NCBI GenBank assembly: GCA_035764005.1 | Contig: DASTZZ010000033.1 | Location: 1-64,000, forward strand | From: Terriglobales bacterium | GTDB lineage: Bacteria > Acidobacteriota > Terriglobia > Terriglobales > Acidobacteriaceae | DNA length: 64,000 bases | Direction of reading: 5' to 3' | Part shown: in pieces, positions 35,501 to 44,324 of the stretch | Layout: each line of letters begins with the position of its first letter | Position numbering within the stretch: the stretch's first letter is position 1 | Notes under the pieces: model-generated | What the model was told of the DNA's origin: nothing | Seen by the model: only the letters and a program-made list of their open reading frames with translations | Database searches by the model: none | Translations under genes and position numbers: made by a program

Positions 35501-35843
35501 CGCCAACTCGCAGCGTTGCATCCGCCGGCGTGATTACCGAACCACGAACTGCGACGTTGTCGAGGGTGAGCGTGTCAAATCCGTTGCTGCTCACGGTGAT
35601 GGTGTAAGCGCCGAGGTCCATGGCGTCCATGCGGTACGCGCCGGTGGGTCCGGTGACAACGCTGCGCTTCAGTCCATTGTCTTTGTTAACGGCTGTAACC
35701 GATGCGCCCGGAATTGCGGCGCCGGTGGTGTCAGTAACGGTTCCCGCGATCATGCCTCGGCTCGTCTGTGCAAACGAGAGCATCGGAGCGATGAGGGATG
35801 CGGCCAGGAGCGATAAAAATACACTTCTAAAACGACGACTCAT
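32586..35843 (-). CDS. Oar-like TonB-dependent receptor with carboxypeptidase-regulatory domain
   Basis: An outer-membrane transporter of 1085 residues. Signal peptide (1-25), carboxypeptidase-D regulatory domain (about 28-105: GMIAGTVTDTTGAAIPGASVTAVN, GAYRMDAMDLGAYTITVSSNGF), plug domain (about 120-240: QNFNPISLATTLPGVADVNETG, GGASVTNVIYKSGSNNFHGSVW), then a large 22-strand-type barrel ending in an aromatic residue (VLQYTF). This architecture is typical of acidobacterial oligomer or glycan uptake; the substrate is unknown. It is monocistronic, with its own terminator, and divergent from the M13 peptidase gene. Confidence 0.93.
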   Translation of the reverse strand: MSRRFRSVFLSLLAASLIAPMLSFAQTSRGMIAGTVTDTTGAAIPGASVTAVNKDNGLKRSVVTGPTGAYRMDAMDLGAYTITVSSNGFDTLTLDNVAVRGSVITPADATLRVGVKSESVTVEATNNGVETQTAAITHTISNKEVTSLPIQNFNPISLATTLPGVADVNETGRNFANGTGFSVNGLNTRSNNFLIDGQDNNDNGVQGQAFQPINPNAIQEVSVLTNSYSAEFGRGGASVTNVIYKSGSNNFHGSVWDNYSGSGLNSVDAQSGLAGATSNDKARYDTHTFGFAVGGPVVKNKLFFFFTPEWQRFYGNSTPAVIAAPTALGASQLQAYGSANANLLLQYFGNLRASGNTFNVNTQSNGAGQNIEFGLVQRTPPPQQQPDTQYSFKVDYVASERNVIAVRYLHDYNKVSPDFYNNPTSLPGFDTNQGGPSQNIGGSWTHTFTPNAVNEFRSSYGKFDFEFAPEPDSLKNPLYTEPRITINGISRLSLLGVAPIVPQGRGHQTYQEQDAFTYTRGNHTWKLGADVAHLLVNDHIPFNYFGTETYNAGGGFTPFGNFLDDFTGLGTFGAISFGSPVAAPKMTQQGYFLEDTWKARPNLTLSLGLRYEYAGNPENYEAYPAFNLANGPFNNLTDKVMVKNDTNNFGPRIGVTYSPNFLPGILGEKKTVFRGGFGVFYDSFYTLMLDNVQASAPNAVADSIVGTSGRGLANASTLIAQQSPVLNPLAGQTSVASDLQNPKIYQWNLDVQRELPASMIMTLAYVGTRGEHLFESDTINAFAGYDPNALGSGALAYLPRLNPARGPITVRDNSGDSHYNGLSAEVERHFARGLLFRSAYTFSKAIDNGSDVYYGLGTFTVVPQSPYFPDGRKGERALSAFDSRHRWVTSFVYSVPGYNSNSNQFTHALSLLSNGWEFANVLSLQSGEPATISVAGIDTNGDGNTANGRPFLGNVTAPITSVGIDGIFVGGTPGTIYNNDTGAPTTASNVHWIVAPGVGNVGRNTYIQPGSYNLNTAVTRTIRMPKWEGQELRLRAEFYNVLNHANYDYTPGIDMNVLDGTGSFLNLQQGRQGQRVVKGVLQYTF

Positions 35844-36289
35844 TTCGAGTGTTCTCCAAAAAATTGTTTGGCTCGTAAACGCTCGCGGGAGAGAAAACCT
35901 CGCACCTTGGGGGAGCGCGATCTTCCGCTTTCCTGATTCGCTGATTCTCGTAACCGAGTCGCTCAGCGAAAGGCATCCACCGACCTGCGCGAAGCCCTAG
36001 CGGAACTGCTTAGAGCGTGTCGGCTGGATTAAGCCAGTTGCATCGACCGTAACATCCGGGTCGCCACGGCCTCAATGATTCGGCAGCAGATTGGCAAACC
36101 GAAGTAATAAGAAAAAAACTTAGGTTAGGGACAGATCGTCTGAATCGAGGGACAGCTGTCTTGCATCGCGCGTGGACGAGACCGTCAGTCATGGAAAAAT
36201 CAAGCAACTCGCATTCGCAGCCGCAAACACGCAGCTACCCGGCGGCGGTTCTTGCCTCCTGCTACACTCGTCTTTCTTCAAGGAGACCT
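35844..36289. other. Divergent control region between TonB receptor and M13 peptidase
   Basis: 446 bp with no convincing gene. An AT-rich patch is visible near 36105-36125 (aataagaaaaaaacttaggt). A repeated gggacag occurs twice (36128 and about 36151). These may belong to promoters for the two divergent genes, but I cannot place -35/-10 boxes with confidence. Confidence 0.4.
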
Positions 36290-38347
36290 ATGCGTTCTCG
36301 CGTCCTTGTCATCGCTCTGCTTGCGTCCGTCGCCGTCGCACAAAGCGCGCCTCAATCGTCCGGATCGACTGCTCCAGAGAGTCATCTCCTCCACCTCAAA
36401 GGACTCGATCCGAACTTGATGGACAAGAGCATCGATCCATGTGTGGACTTCTACCAATACTCCTGTGGCGGATGGTTGAAGCAGAATCCGGTGCCACCGG
36501 ATCAGAGCTCCTACGGACGCGATACCGAACTCGCCGAACGCAATCGCGTTATCCTTCGAGACATTCTCGAGAAAGCTTCGGTGAACGATCCGAAGCGGAG
36601 CGCGGTCGATCAGAAGATCGGCGACTTCTACTCGTCATGCATAGACGAATCGGCCATCGAGAAGAAGGGACTGGCTCCGCTGAAGCCGGAGCTCGATCGC
36701 ATCGCAGCCATCAAGAACAAAGCAGACCTTGCTCCGCTTATTGCCGATCTTCACCTGAAGAATGTTGATGCTCTCTTCAGCTACGGCTCCGACCAGGACT
36801 TCAAGAATGCCAACGAGGAAATCGCCGAAGCCGATCAGGGAGGTCTCGGCCTGCCGGAGCGCGATTACTACACGCGCACCGGAGCGAAAGACGAAGAGAT
36901 TCGCAAAGAATACGTGCAGCATGTGACCAATGTGTTCAAGCTGCTCGGGGAGTCGCCAACGCAAGCCGCAGCCGATGCGGCTACCGTCATGCGTATCGAA
37001 ACCGATTTGGCCAAGGCTTCACTGAATGTCGTTGACCGCCGCGAGCCGTCGAACCTGTATCACCGCATGCCCGTGAAGGATTTGGAAGGAATGGATCCCG
37101 CCTTCAATTGGGCGGTTTATATGCGCGACGTAGGAACTCCTCCAATTCAGTCGCTGAACGTTGTAGTACCTCAATTCTTTAAAGGTCTTGAATCGGTACT
37201 GCAGAACGAGAGTCTCACCGACATCAAAACCTATCTTCGCTGGCAGACCGTTCATGCGTTTTCGCCAATGCTTCCTTCAGCATTTGTGAATGAGAATTTC
37301 AACTTCTACGGCAAGACTCTTCAAGGCGCAAAGGAACTCCAGCCGCGATGGAAGCGCTGCGTGCGCTACACCGATCGCAATCTAGGCGAAGCACTTGGGC
37401 AGGCATACGTCGATCGAACCTTCGGCGTGGAAGGTAAGACGCGCACATTGAGGATGGTCCATGACATCGAGAACGCGATGCAGAAAGATATCGAACAGCT
37501 TGACTGGATGACTCCGCAAACAAAACAGCGGGCACTCGAGAAACTGCACTCCGTCGTCAATAAAATCGGATACCCAGACAAATGGCGCGATTACTCGAAG
37601 TACGAGGTCGTTCGCGGCGATGCCCTCGGCAACTTCCAGCGGGGAGCAATCTTCGAGTCACATCGCCAGCTCGATGAAATCGGCAAGCCCGTCGATCGCG
37701 GCGAGTGGGGCATGACTCCGCCAACCGTGAACGCCTACTACAACCCGCAGATGAATGACATTAACTTTCCTGCGGGAATCCTGCAGCCTCCGTTCTACGA
37801 CAGTACGATGGACGACGCGGTGAATTACGGAGATGCCGGTGGCGTAATCGGCCACGAGCTAACTCACGGGTTCGATGATGAAGGCCGCCAGTTCGACGCC
37901 AAAGGCGATCTCGAAGATTGGTGGACTCCGCAAGATGCGAAGCAGTTCGAGCAGCGCGTCGCTTGTGTGGTGGATGAGTACAACGGTTTCATCGCCACTG
38001 ATGACGTTCATGTAAATGGCAAGCTCACCCTGGGAGAAAACGTCGCGGACCTCGGCGGTCTCAAGCTTGCCTGGATGGCTTACCTCTCGCATGAAGCCGG
38101 TCTCGATGAGAATCCAAAGCCGGTCGATGGCTTCACACCCGAGCAGCGCTTTTTCATCAGCTACGGACAAGGCTGGTGCGAAAACTACACTCCGCAAATT
38201 CTGCGCTTGATCGCGCAAACCAATCCACACTCGCCGGTGCAGTACCGAGTCAATGGCGTAGTGGTAAATCTGCCTGAATTCCGCAAGGCATTCTCCTGCA
38301 AAGTCGGAACACCGATGGCGCCGGAGAAAACGTGCACCGTGTGGTAA
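36290..38347 (+). CDS. M13-family zinc metalloendopeptidase (PepO/neprilysin type)
   Basis: A secreted or periplasmic zinc peptidase cutting oligopeptides. The zinc motif HELTH lies in VIGHELTHGFDDEGRQFD, followed by the third-ligand motif GENVADLGG; the substrate-binding NAYY is also present and the C-terminal CTVW motif is intact. The ATG at 36290 is chosen because AAGGAG lies five bases upstream and gives a signal peptide MRSRVLVIALLASVAVAQS. The product is 685 aa, normal for the family. The N-terminal CVDFYQYSCGGW cysteines match the M13_N fold. Confidence 0.95.
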   Translation: MRSRVLVIALLASVAVAQSAPQSSGSTAPESHLLHLKGLDPNLMDKSIDPCVDFYQYSCGGWLKQNPVPPDQSSYGRDTELAERNRVILRDILEKASVNDPKRSAVDQKIGDFYSSCIDESAIEKKGLAPLKPELDRIAAIKNKADLAPLIADLHLKNVDALFSYGSDQDFKNANEEIAEADQGGLGLPERDYYTRTGAKDEEIRKEYVQHVTNVFKLLGESPTQAAADAATVMRIETDLAKASLNVVDRREPSNLYHRMPVKDLEGMDPAFNWAVYMRDVGTPPIQSLNVVVPQFFKGLESVLQNESLTDIKTYLRWQTVHAFSPMLPSAFVNENFNFYGKTLQGAKELQPRWKRCVRYTDRNLGEALGQAYVDRTFGVEGKTRTLRMVHDIENAMQKDIEQLDWMTPQTKQRALEKLHSVVNKIGYPDKWRDYSKYEVVRGDALGNFQRGAIFESHRQLDEIGKPVDRGEWGMTPPTVNAYYNPQMNDINFPAGILQPPFYDSTMDDAVNYGDAGGVIGHELTHGFDDEGRQFDAKGDLEDWWTPQDAKQFEQRVACVVDEYNGFIATDDVHVNGKLTLGENVADLGGLKLAWMAYLSHEAGLDENPKPVDGFTPEQRFFISYGQGWCENYTPQILRLIAQTNPHSPVQYRVNGVVVNLPEFRKAFSCKVGTPMAPEKTCTVW

Positions 38348-38584
38348 GGGAACCGCTGGCGGCAGCCGGGGTCCCCGACAGACGCCGATGTTGCGGCTGT
38401 TGGGGTGGTGGTAGCCAGTGTGGCGGAGATGGCCGAATGGCCAACTCCGAACGATACGAGAATCTTCTGTGGTTCGTGAAGAGCAGCTGCAACAATAGAC
38501 GGCTGCAGACGGTCGCGGCCGGCTCCGTTTCTTGGTTGCAGATGCGGAAGGTAAGATAGCCTTCATCCACGCCCGATCAAACGA

Positions 38585-40015
38585 ATGCTCTTACTCCTCC
38601 GCCGAAACAAGCTGTTCTTTATTTGTTTTACGGTGCTTGGATTCCTCCTGCGCGGCTATTTCCTGCATTGGCATTTTCTCTTTCAGGGAGACTCCCTCGT
38701 CTACGGTGATTTAGCCAAAACCTGGCTCATCCACGGTGTCTATGGAATCAGCGACAACCGCCAGATTCTCCCGGTGGATATCCGCATGCCTGGATATCCT
38801 GCATTTCTCGCCGCCTGCTTTCGACTGTTTGGCATCGAGCATTACGGAGCAGTAGTTCGTGTTCAGCTTGTCATCGATCTTGTCACCTGTTTTCTGATTG
38901 CTGCCGGTGCGCGGCGACTATGGTCCGACGGCGCAGCGAAGGTAGCCTTTGTGCTGGCAGCCCTGTGCCCTTTCACGGCGAACTATACGGCAACTCCTCT
39001 TCCGGAAACGCTTGCGACTTTTGGCGCGGCGGTTGTGCTCTTCTTTGCCTTGCGCGCAGTGCAAAGAATGAATGTCGTACCGCCTTGGGATGTAGCTCAC
39101 AGTTTCGCGATAAGCGATTGGGTTATTTCCGGATTCGGAATTGCCTTCAGCATCTATTTGCGACCGGATGGAGGAGTGCTACTCGCCGCGACAGGCATTT
39201 ACCTTTTGTATTTGGCTTTTCGGATGCATCAGGTCCAATATTTCTGGTCTGCCGTTCTGCTCGGGGTTGTGTCACTGCTGCCACTGCTGCCCTGGACGAT
39301 TCGCAACTGGCGCACCCTGCATCAGGTCGAACCGCTGGCTCCGTTTTACGCACAGCTCCCGACCGAGTATGTGCCCAAGGGATTCGACCGCTGGTGCAAG
39401 ACCTGGGTAGTCGATTTCATTTCGGTAATGGACGTGGAGTGGAATGTCTCGACCGAGGGTCTGGGTGATCCGATTGACCTCAATGACATACCCGCACGCG
39501 CGTACGACAACCCAGAACAAATGCGGCGTACCCAGGAGCTGATCACTGCATACAATCGCTCTCCCCAATTAACTCCGCAGATGGACGCCGAATTCGCTGC
39601 ACTCGCGAGAGAACGAGTTCGGGAGCGCCCGCTCCGATACTATCTCGGCCTTCCACTTGCGAGAGTAGCCGACATATGGCTGCGTCCCAGAACGGAAATG
39701 CTCAATCTTGAACTCGACTGGTGGAACTGGCAGGACGTTCCCCTGGAATCGCTCAATTCCATAGCGCTCGCATTGCTCGACATTTTTTATTTGATAGCAG
39801 CACTTTTATCCGTTCGCCACCGGATGCCTGGCGTAGCGATCTTGTGGTTGTTTATTCTGTGCCGGTCGGTGCTACTTGCCACGCTGCCAAATCCGGAGCC
39901 AAGGTATACGCTCGAATGCTTTCCCGCAGTGCTGGTGCTTGCCGGCGCAGGCCTGGTGAGGCGCGTTTCACCACGCAGGCACGGAGTACGTGGAGAATGG
40001 CAGGAAGTGTCTTGA
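38585..40015 (+). CDS. Membrane glycosyltransferase of the ArnT/PMT (GT-C) type
   Basis: A polytopic GT-C enzyme expected to move a sugar from a polyprenyl-phosphate donor to a lipid or protein on the periplasmic side. It has about ten hydrophobic segments over 476 residues. The first loop carries the acidic motif GDSLVYGDLAKTW followed by DIRMPGYPAFLAACF, as in PMT_2/ArnT proteins. A soluble loop lies at about 250-345. The 237 bp upstream have no recognised feature. folK starts 93 bp downstream on the same strand, with no functional link apparent. Confidence 0.82.
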   Translation: MLLLLRRNKLFFICFTVLGFLLRGYFLHWHFLFQGDSLVYGDLAKTWLIHGVYGISDNRQILPVDIRMPGYPAFLAACFRLFGIEHYGAVVRVQLVIDLVTCFLIAAGARRLWSDGAAKVAFVLAALCPFTANYTATPLPETLATFGAAVVLFFALRAVQRMNVVPPWDVAHSFAISDWVISGFGIAFSIYLRPDGGVLLAATGIYLLYLAFRMHQVQYFWSAVLLGVVSLLPLLPWTIRNWRTLHQVEPLAPFYAQLPTEYVPKGFDRWCKTWVVDFISVMDVEWNVSTEGLGDPIDLNDIPARAYDNPEQMRRTQELITAYNRSPQLTPQMDAEFAALARERVRERPLRYYLGLPLARVADIWLRPRTEMLNLELDWWNWQDVPLESLNSIALALLDIFYLIAALLSVRHRMPGVAILWLFILCRSVLLATLPNPEPRYTLECFPAVLVLAGAGLVRRVSPRRHGVRGEWQEVS

Positions 40016-40107
40016 GGCGCGACTTGATTCTTAGTGAAGGCTCGGTTTCCGAATTTTCGCGCCATTCAGACTTCAGCACCTGCGACAACTCGTTCCTGTG
40101 ATGTGCG

Positions 40108-40599
40108 ATGACTCATCGTGTCTATCTATCTCTTGGTTCCAATTTGGGAAATCGCGCCGCGAATCTGCAAAAGTGCATTCGGTTGCTGGGCAAATTGGGT
40201 GACATCGCAAAGGTATCGTCGTTTTATGAAACGGAACCAATGGAATTGCGCGAACAGCCCTGGTTCGTCAACTCTGTTGTCAAACTCGAAACTCAGCTGT
40301 CAGCTCGCGAGTTGTTGTCGCGAATTCAACAAATCGAAGCGCAACTGGGGCGCAGCCGTGAGATAAATAAAGGTCCCCGCACGATCGACATCGACATCCT
40401 TCTCTTCGATTCAGAGGTTATCAAGGACAGCGACCTGCAAATTCCGCACCCCACGATGCACAAGCGACGCTTTGTGTTGGCTCCTCTGACGGAAATTTCT
40501 GCTCGAGTGAAGCATCCTGTTTTGGGAGCAACAGCCGAAGAACTGCTGCAGAGGCTGGATAGTTCCGGCGGTGAAGTGAGGCGTCTCGCGCCTAAGTGA
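40108..40599 (+). CDS. folK: 6-hydroxymethyl-7,8-dihydropterin pyrophosphokinase
   Basis: Transfers pyrophosphate from ATP to hydroxymethyldihydropterin in folate synthesis. The 163 residues show all HPPK marks: LSLGSNLGNR, SSFYETEP, QPWFVNSVVKLET, RSREINKGPRTIDIDILLF and IPHPTMHKRRFVLAPL. It stands apart from folP and folB, which are not in the window. Confidence 0.95.
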   Translation: MTHRVYLSLGSNLGNRAANLQKCIRLLGKLGDIAKVSSFYETEPMELREQPWFVNSVVKLETQLSARELLSRIQQIEAQLGRSREINKGPRTIDIDILLFDSEVIKDSDLQIPHPTMHKRRFVLAPLTEISARVKHPVLGATAEELLQRLDSSGGEVRRLAPK

Positions 40600-40654
40600 A
40601 TTTTTTTGTGGCGTGAGACACAGGATCGATGCCGAATCGGGCTACAATTTTTCC

Positions 40655-40996
40655 GTGCGCCGAAGAACGCCAGTGCTGCTCGTTTTGGTAGCTTTCCTCG
40701 TCACCGCCACTGCGTTGGCAGATATTCCAACACGAGCGTCGCATACGCAGCCGGTTCTCTCCGAGAGTCAATCACATTTGCCTTTGGGAGCGTTCGACGA
40801 CTTTTCTGCGCCTCTCGATCCGCATCCATTCGCAACTGAGTTCTATCTTCACCAGTTTGCGCTTGAGAGCAGCAAATCCAGTTCACGCCAACGCTCGTGG
40901 TTTGATCCCGTGGTCAGCCCCGTCACGAATGCCGCTTCGAGTTTGTCGAAGCGGGTTGCGAGCTTGCGTCGCGCGCTGGTGAGGTTGATGCCGTAG
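40655..40996 (+). CDS. Small exported protein of unknown function
   Basis: 113 residues from a GTG at 40655 that begins a clear signal peptide (MRRRTPVLLVLVAFLVTATALA). The mature part is short and lacks known motifs (PHPFATEFYLHQFALESSKSSSRQRSW). It overlaps the end of the convergent SCO gene by 74 bp. Start and reality are uncertain because no strong ribosome-binding site is visible. Confidence 0.5.
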   Translation: MRRRTPVLLVLVAFLVTATALADIPTRASHTQPVLSESQSHLPLGAFDDFSAPLDPHPFATEFYLHQFALESSKSSSRQRSWFDPVVSPVTNAASSLSKRVASLRRALVRLMP

Positions 40997-41870
40997 TTGT
41001 CTGGCTTACGACTGCGAGAACTTCTTCAGGCTTCCAACTGTTTCCCGGGTACCAGGCTGAGATTTTCCCGTCCGGCCCAATCACGGTTGTGCTCAAGGAA
41101 TGCGTGATGCGGTTGCCATCTTCCTCGTAATACACTCCGAAGAAGTCGGCTAGTCTCTTCATCTCCGTTTCCGGAGCGCTCGCAAACTCCCAGTGTTTGA
41201 AGTCTTCTTTCGTGTAGCGCCCGGTGTAAGCAGCGCCGTAGCTGCGTAGCACTGGAGGCGTATCGTGCTTGGAATCGAAGCTGATGCTCAGCAGATGTGT
41301 CTTTGCATAAACGGCAGGGTTCTTCTCTAAATCTTTGTTGATAGCAGCAAAATTCTCATTCACCTTCGGGCAATAATCGTTCAGTGGGCAACGGGTATAG
41401 AAGAATGTGATTAGAAGAACTTTGCCGCGATAATCCTTGAGGTGAATGCGGGCATTGCTCTGGTTTGTGAGTGCAAAATTGGGAACCTGCTCGCTCACGC
41501 TCGGCACGTGCATTTGTGTGGACGGTACCGGAGCGCTTCCTGGAGGAGCCCGCTTCAGAACCTTTAACGCGACGATTTCTGCTTTATCTTCCTGGACGCG
41601 AAGATCAGCTTCGATCTCATCTCCTGCTGACACTTGGCCGAGCATGGCGTCGTCTTTCACGGAATACGGCATCGTCATCGCGTCCATAAAACCCGGAATC
41701 GCATCGTGATCGATGATCAGTTGATGCCCGAGCTTGTCGATCGAGATCACTTTGCCGTGGAGCTTGTAAATCTTCGCGGGAGGTTCGTGGCTGCAGCCGA
41801 AAAAGAAAAGAGCGAACACGAAGGTCACTAAGGTGAAAATCAAGGTCACGGAAAACCTGCAGTTCTTCAT
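40923..41870 (-). CDS. CusF-like and SCO1/SenC fusion lipoprotein (copper chaperone)
   Basis: An exported copper-handling protein, 315 aa. Lipobox at C26 (FFFGCS). A CusF-type domain follows (about 35-108: GKVISIDKLGHQLIIDHDAIPGFMDAMTMPY, the copper-binding His/Met/Trp-like surface of this family). Then comes a thioredoxin-fold SCO domain (about 120-285) with C161-P-L-N-D-Y-C167 and the conserved His in ITHSL. The Cys spacing is CP-x4-C rather than CxxxC, a variant seen in some SCO proteins. SCO delivers copper to the CuA site of cytochrome oxidase. The start at 41870, its ribosome-binding site and much of the signal peptide lie inside an inverted-repeat element. Confidence 0.88.
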   Translation of the reverse strand: MKNCRFSVTLIFTLVTFVFALFFFGCSHEPPAKIYKLHGKVISIDKLGHQLIIDHDAIPGFMDAMTMPYSVKDDAMLGQVSAGDEIEADLRVQEDKAEIVALKVLKRAPPGSAPVPSTQMHVPSVSEQVPNFALTNQSNARIHLKDYRGKVLLITFFYTRCPLNDYCPKVNENFAAINKDLEKNPAVYAKTHLLSISFDSKHDTPPVLRSYGAAYTGRYTKEDFKHWEFASAPETEMKRLADFFGVYYEEDGNRITHSLSTTVIGPDGKISAWYPGNSWKPEEVLAVVSQTTTASTSPARDASSQPASTNSKRHS

Positions 41871-41910
41871 GACCTCTTCTTTCACCTTAGTGTCCTTGGT
41901 GTTCGCTCTT
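41808..41910. repeat. Inverted-repeat element overlapping the SCO signal sequence
   Basis: The left arm (41808-41850, aagagcgaacacgaaggtca onward) and right arm (41869-41910, ending tccttggtgttcgctctt) are reverse complements with a few mismatches. It belongs to the same family as the element at 25624-25716: both contain cgaacacgaaggtcac and aaggtcac or gaggtcac blocks. It covers the first codons of the CusF-SCO gene, including the AGAGG before its ATG. Confidence 0.8.
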
Positions 41911-41921
41911 CTCATGATCCC

Positions 41922-44123
41922 TCAATAATGAAATCTATACTTTACCTGCAGCGAGAACTCGCGCGGATTCGCGAAATGTGAGCCCCCGAACGTATTGCTC
42001 AGGTCGATGAAGTAGCGCTTGTTCGTGAGATTCAATGCGCTTACCTTTGCCGACCAGTTCTCGCCAAATGACTTGCCGAGCGACACGTCGATCGTACGAT
42101 AGCTCGGCAGATGATCCGGTCCGTCGCCGTTCAGGAAGCCTGATCCATAATTCAGATTCGCTGCCAGCCAACTGCGATACGGCAAACTCGACGTCAATCC
42201 AGTGCTCAAGGTGTTGCGCTGATCGTGATCGAGATAGAAGAAGCCTTCCTCGGGCGGCGAGAAATCCGTAAGTCCTCCGGTCACACCTCCGCTGCCTTCA
42301 ATCGATTGATGCGAATATGCGAGATGAAAATCAAAGCGTCCGGCGACATGAGGCGAGCGCAGCGTACTTTCAAATCCGCGAATACGAACGTGATCGATGG
42401 TGAGCGGGAAAAAGATATTTGAGTTCCCAATCACGTCGTGATCGAAGAAGTTGCGCGCGCCCGTTCGGAAGTATGAGAAGTCGGTCGTCCATCCGCGCAC
42501 CGGAATGGTCAAGCCGAACTCGCGTTGCTCGTCGCGCTCGCCTTTGAGTGGCAGAAAGCCGAGATCTTGCGCGCTTGCGAACTCAAGCAATGGTCCGGAC
42601 AAGGTTGAAAGCGGCGGCGCCTGATAGTAGCGGCTATAGTTTGCGCGCAGCACCCAGTTGAGGGTGGGAACGCGAAGCGCGACTCCGAGCCGCGGATCAG
42701 CGGCGTTTTCACTCAGCGCCCCAGAGAAGTGAGTGAGTCGGATTCCGCCATTCAGAGTCAGCCACGAATTCAGTTTGTATTGATCTTCAAGAAAAATGGC
42801 TTCGAGCTGACCACTCACAAGATCGCGCTGGCGGAAGTCGTCACCGCCTCCGTCGTTTGCTACCAGGCGGAACAACGTACTGTCATGCTGCCCGAAGGCA
42901 TAGATTCCCGCACTGGCATTGTGTTTGCCTTTTGCCACACTCAACGAAATCTGGCCGCCCGCGTAGTTCGAGGCGCGGTTATCGGTCGCGCTCGGCACCT
43001 CATTGGCTCCGCCCTCGAAGGCTGCACGGTTGAAGTGGTAGAAGGGCGAGACAGTCAGGACCAGACTCGGCGACCACGAGTGAATCCAGGAGAAGTTCCC
43101 AAAGGCGTCCTGCTCACGTTCGCGATCGCGGATCAGGGCTGCTACCTGATCTGGGTCATTCGGCACCTGGTAATGATCCTGGCGGACCGAACCCACGAAT
43201 CGAAGTTGATCTACAGGCGTGGCGTTGAAAATAAGCGATGTGAACGCGCCGTAGCCATTCGCGCGATCGTGCAGAACACTCGAAGTCGGAGTTTCGAGTC
43301 CCAAATCGGTACGATTGCCGCTCAGACTCGCGTAGTAGGCAAATCGATCGGTATGACTGCCAAAGTTGAGTTGATTGTCTGTGTTGTTGTAGCTGCCGTA
43401 GCCGGCGATTAGCTCGGCTTCGCTGTTGCGCTCGAACCCTGAACGCGTGATCACATTGAAAACGCCGTAGGTACGGTCACCCGCGTCGGCGGATAGTCCG
43501 CCGCGCTCGGCTTCGACATAATCGATGTCCTTGGGATCGAACTGCGGCCCTACGTTGCTGGCAATATTCGTGTTCGGAACCGGAACTCCGTCGATTGCCC
43601 ACGTTACCTGGTGTCCGCCACGAATGTGGAGCTGATCGTGAACGATGTATGCTCCAGGGACAAAATCGGTAATTGCCGCCAGAGAATTTGCCTGGTCCGC
43701 GCCCGGCGTTTCATTGATCTCACGCCGGCTGATCATGCTTTGCGTGGTGCTCGATGAGGGGTTCACCGCTGCGGCTTCGCCCGTGACTTCCACTGTCTCT
43801 TTGGCCCCGGCAATTGCAAGCGGAAGATGCAAATCTTCGGCATTGCCGTCTATCACGCGAATAGTGATCGTGTTGTCAGCAAATCCGGGTGCACTTACCG
43901 TGACGGAATAGTCCCCCAGAGGGACGGTCTGCATCTGGAACAGTCCAGCATCGTTCGTAGTAGCTTCGGCCTTCCAGTCGCTCGTATTCGACTTCAATAA
44001 CACCTGAGCACCGGCAATAGGACGATGCTGCGGGTCGTGAACGACTCCCTTCACCACGCCGAATACTGAAGCGAACACCAAATTGGGAATCAATAATAAC
44101 GTTAAGGCAAGTACGCGTCGCAC
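41922..44123 (-). CDS. TonB-dependent receptor, probably copper-related
   Basis: An outer-membrane receptor of 733 residues from a GTG at 44123 with GAGGAG six bases upstream; this start gives a clean signal peptide (VRRVLALTLLLIPNLVFA). Carboxypeptidase-regulatory domain (about 22-100), plug (about 105-235: HVQW-type WAIDGVPVPNTNIASNVGPQFDPKDIDYVEAERGG) and a barrel ending YRFHY. It is followed at once by the CusF-SCO gene and preceded by a small CCRRGGAHHC protein on the same strand, so copper or a copper complex is the likely cargo (inference). Confidence 0.88.
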   Translation of the reverse strand: MRRVLALTLLLIPNLVFASVFGVVKGVVHDPQHRPIAGAQVLLKSNTSDWKAEATTNDAGLFQMQTVPLGDYSVTVSAPGFADNTITIRVIDGNAEDLHLPLAIAGAKETVEVTGEAAAVNPSSSTTQSMISRREINETPGADQANSLAAITDFVPGAYIVHDQLHIRGGHQVTWAIDGVPVPNTNIASNVGPQFDPKDIDYVEAERGGLSADAGDRTYGVFNVITRSGFERNSEAELIAGYGSYNNTDNQLNFGSHTDRFAYYASLSGNRTDLGLETPTSSVLHDRANGYGAFTSLIFNATPVDQLRFVGSVRQDHYQVPNDPDQVAALIRDREREQDAFGNFSWIHSWSPSLVLTVSPFYHFNRAAFEGGANEVPSATDNRASNYAGGQISLSVAKGKHNASAGIYAFGQHDSTLFRLVANDGGGDDFRQRDLVSGQLEAIFLEDQYKLNSWLTLNGGIRLTHFSGALSENAADPRLGVALRVPTLNWVLRANYSRYYQAPPLSTLSGPLLEFASAQDLGFLPLKGERDEQREFGLTIPVRGWTTDFSYFRTGARNFFDHDVIGNSNIFFPLTIDHVRIRGFESTLRSPHVAGRFDFHLAYSHQSIEGSGGVTGGLTDFSPPEEGFFYLDHDQRNTLSTGLTSSLPYRSWLAANLNYGSGFLNGDGPDHLPSYRTIDVSLGKSFGENWSAKVSALNLTNKRYFIDLSNTFGGSHFANPREFSLQVKYRFHY

Positions 44124-44169
44124 CTGAGACTCCTCTGAATGAAACGTAAGGTTGTTGCGGGCGGACTCT

Positions 44170-44300
44170 TCATAATTTCGTGATTTTGCGATTTCGTGAT
44201 TTCGCGATTGAAGAGCGCTCAACTCCGACTTATGTGCCGGGTGAACGAGCAACGCGAAAACGCGACTGCCTATTGGACAATACGAAATCGCAGATACGGA
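44170..44300. repeat. Short-unit repeat tttcgtgat, partly inverted
   Basis: Between 44170 and 44213 the unit tttcgtgat or variants (ttttgcgat, ttcgcgat) occurs four times in a row. A weaker reverse complement (caatacgaaatcgcagat) lies near 44278-44295. It fills the space between the small copper-motif gene and the TonB receptor start. It is likely a degenerate relative of the other inverted elements. Confidence 0.45.
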
Positions 44301-44324
44301 ATAATTCGTCTGCGCGATGCGCGA

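Noticed and set aside
44123-44252. Longer N-terminus for the copper-related TonB receptor
   Set aside because: The extra 43 codons translate the tttcgtgat repeat (SRNHEIAKSRNYE) and would hide the signal peptide; the GTG at 44123 has a strong ribosome-binding site.
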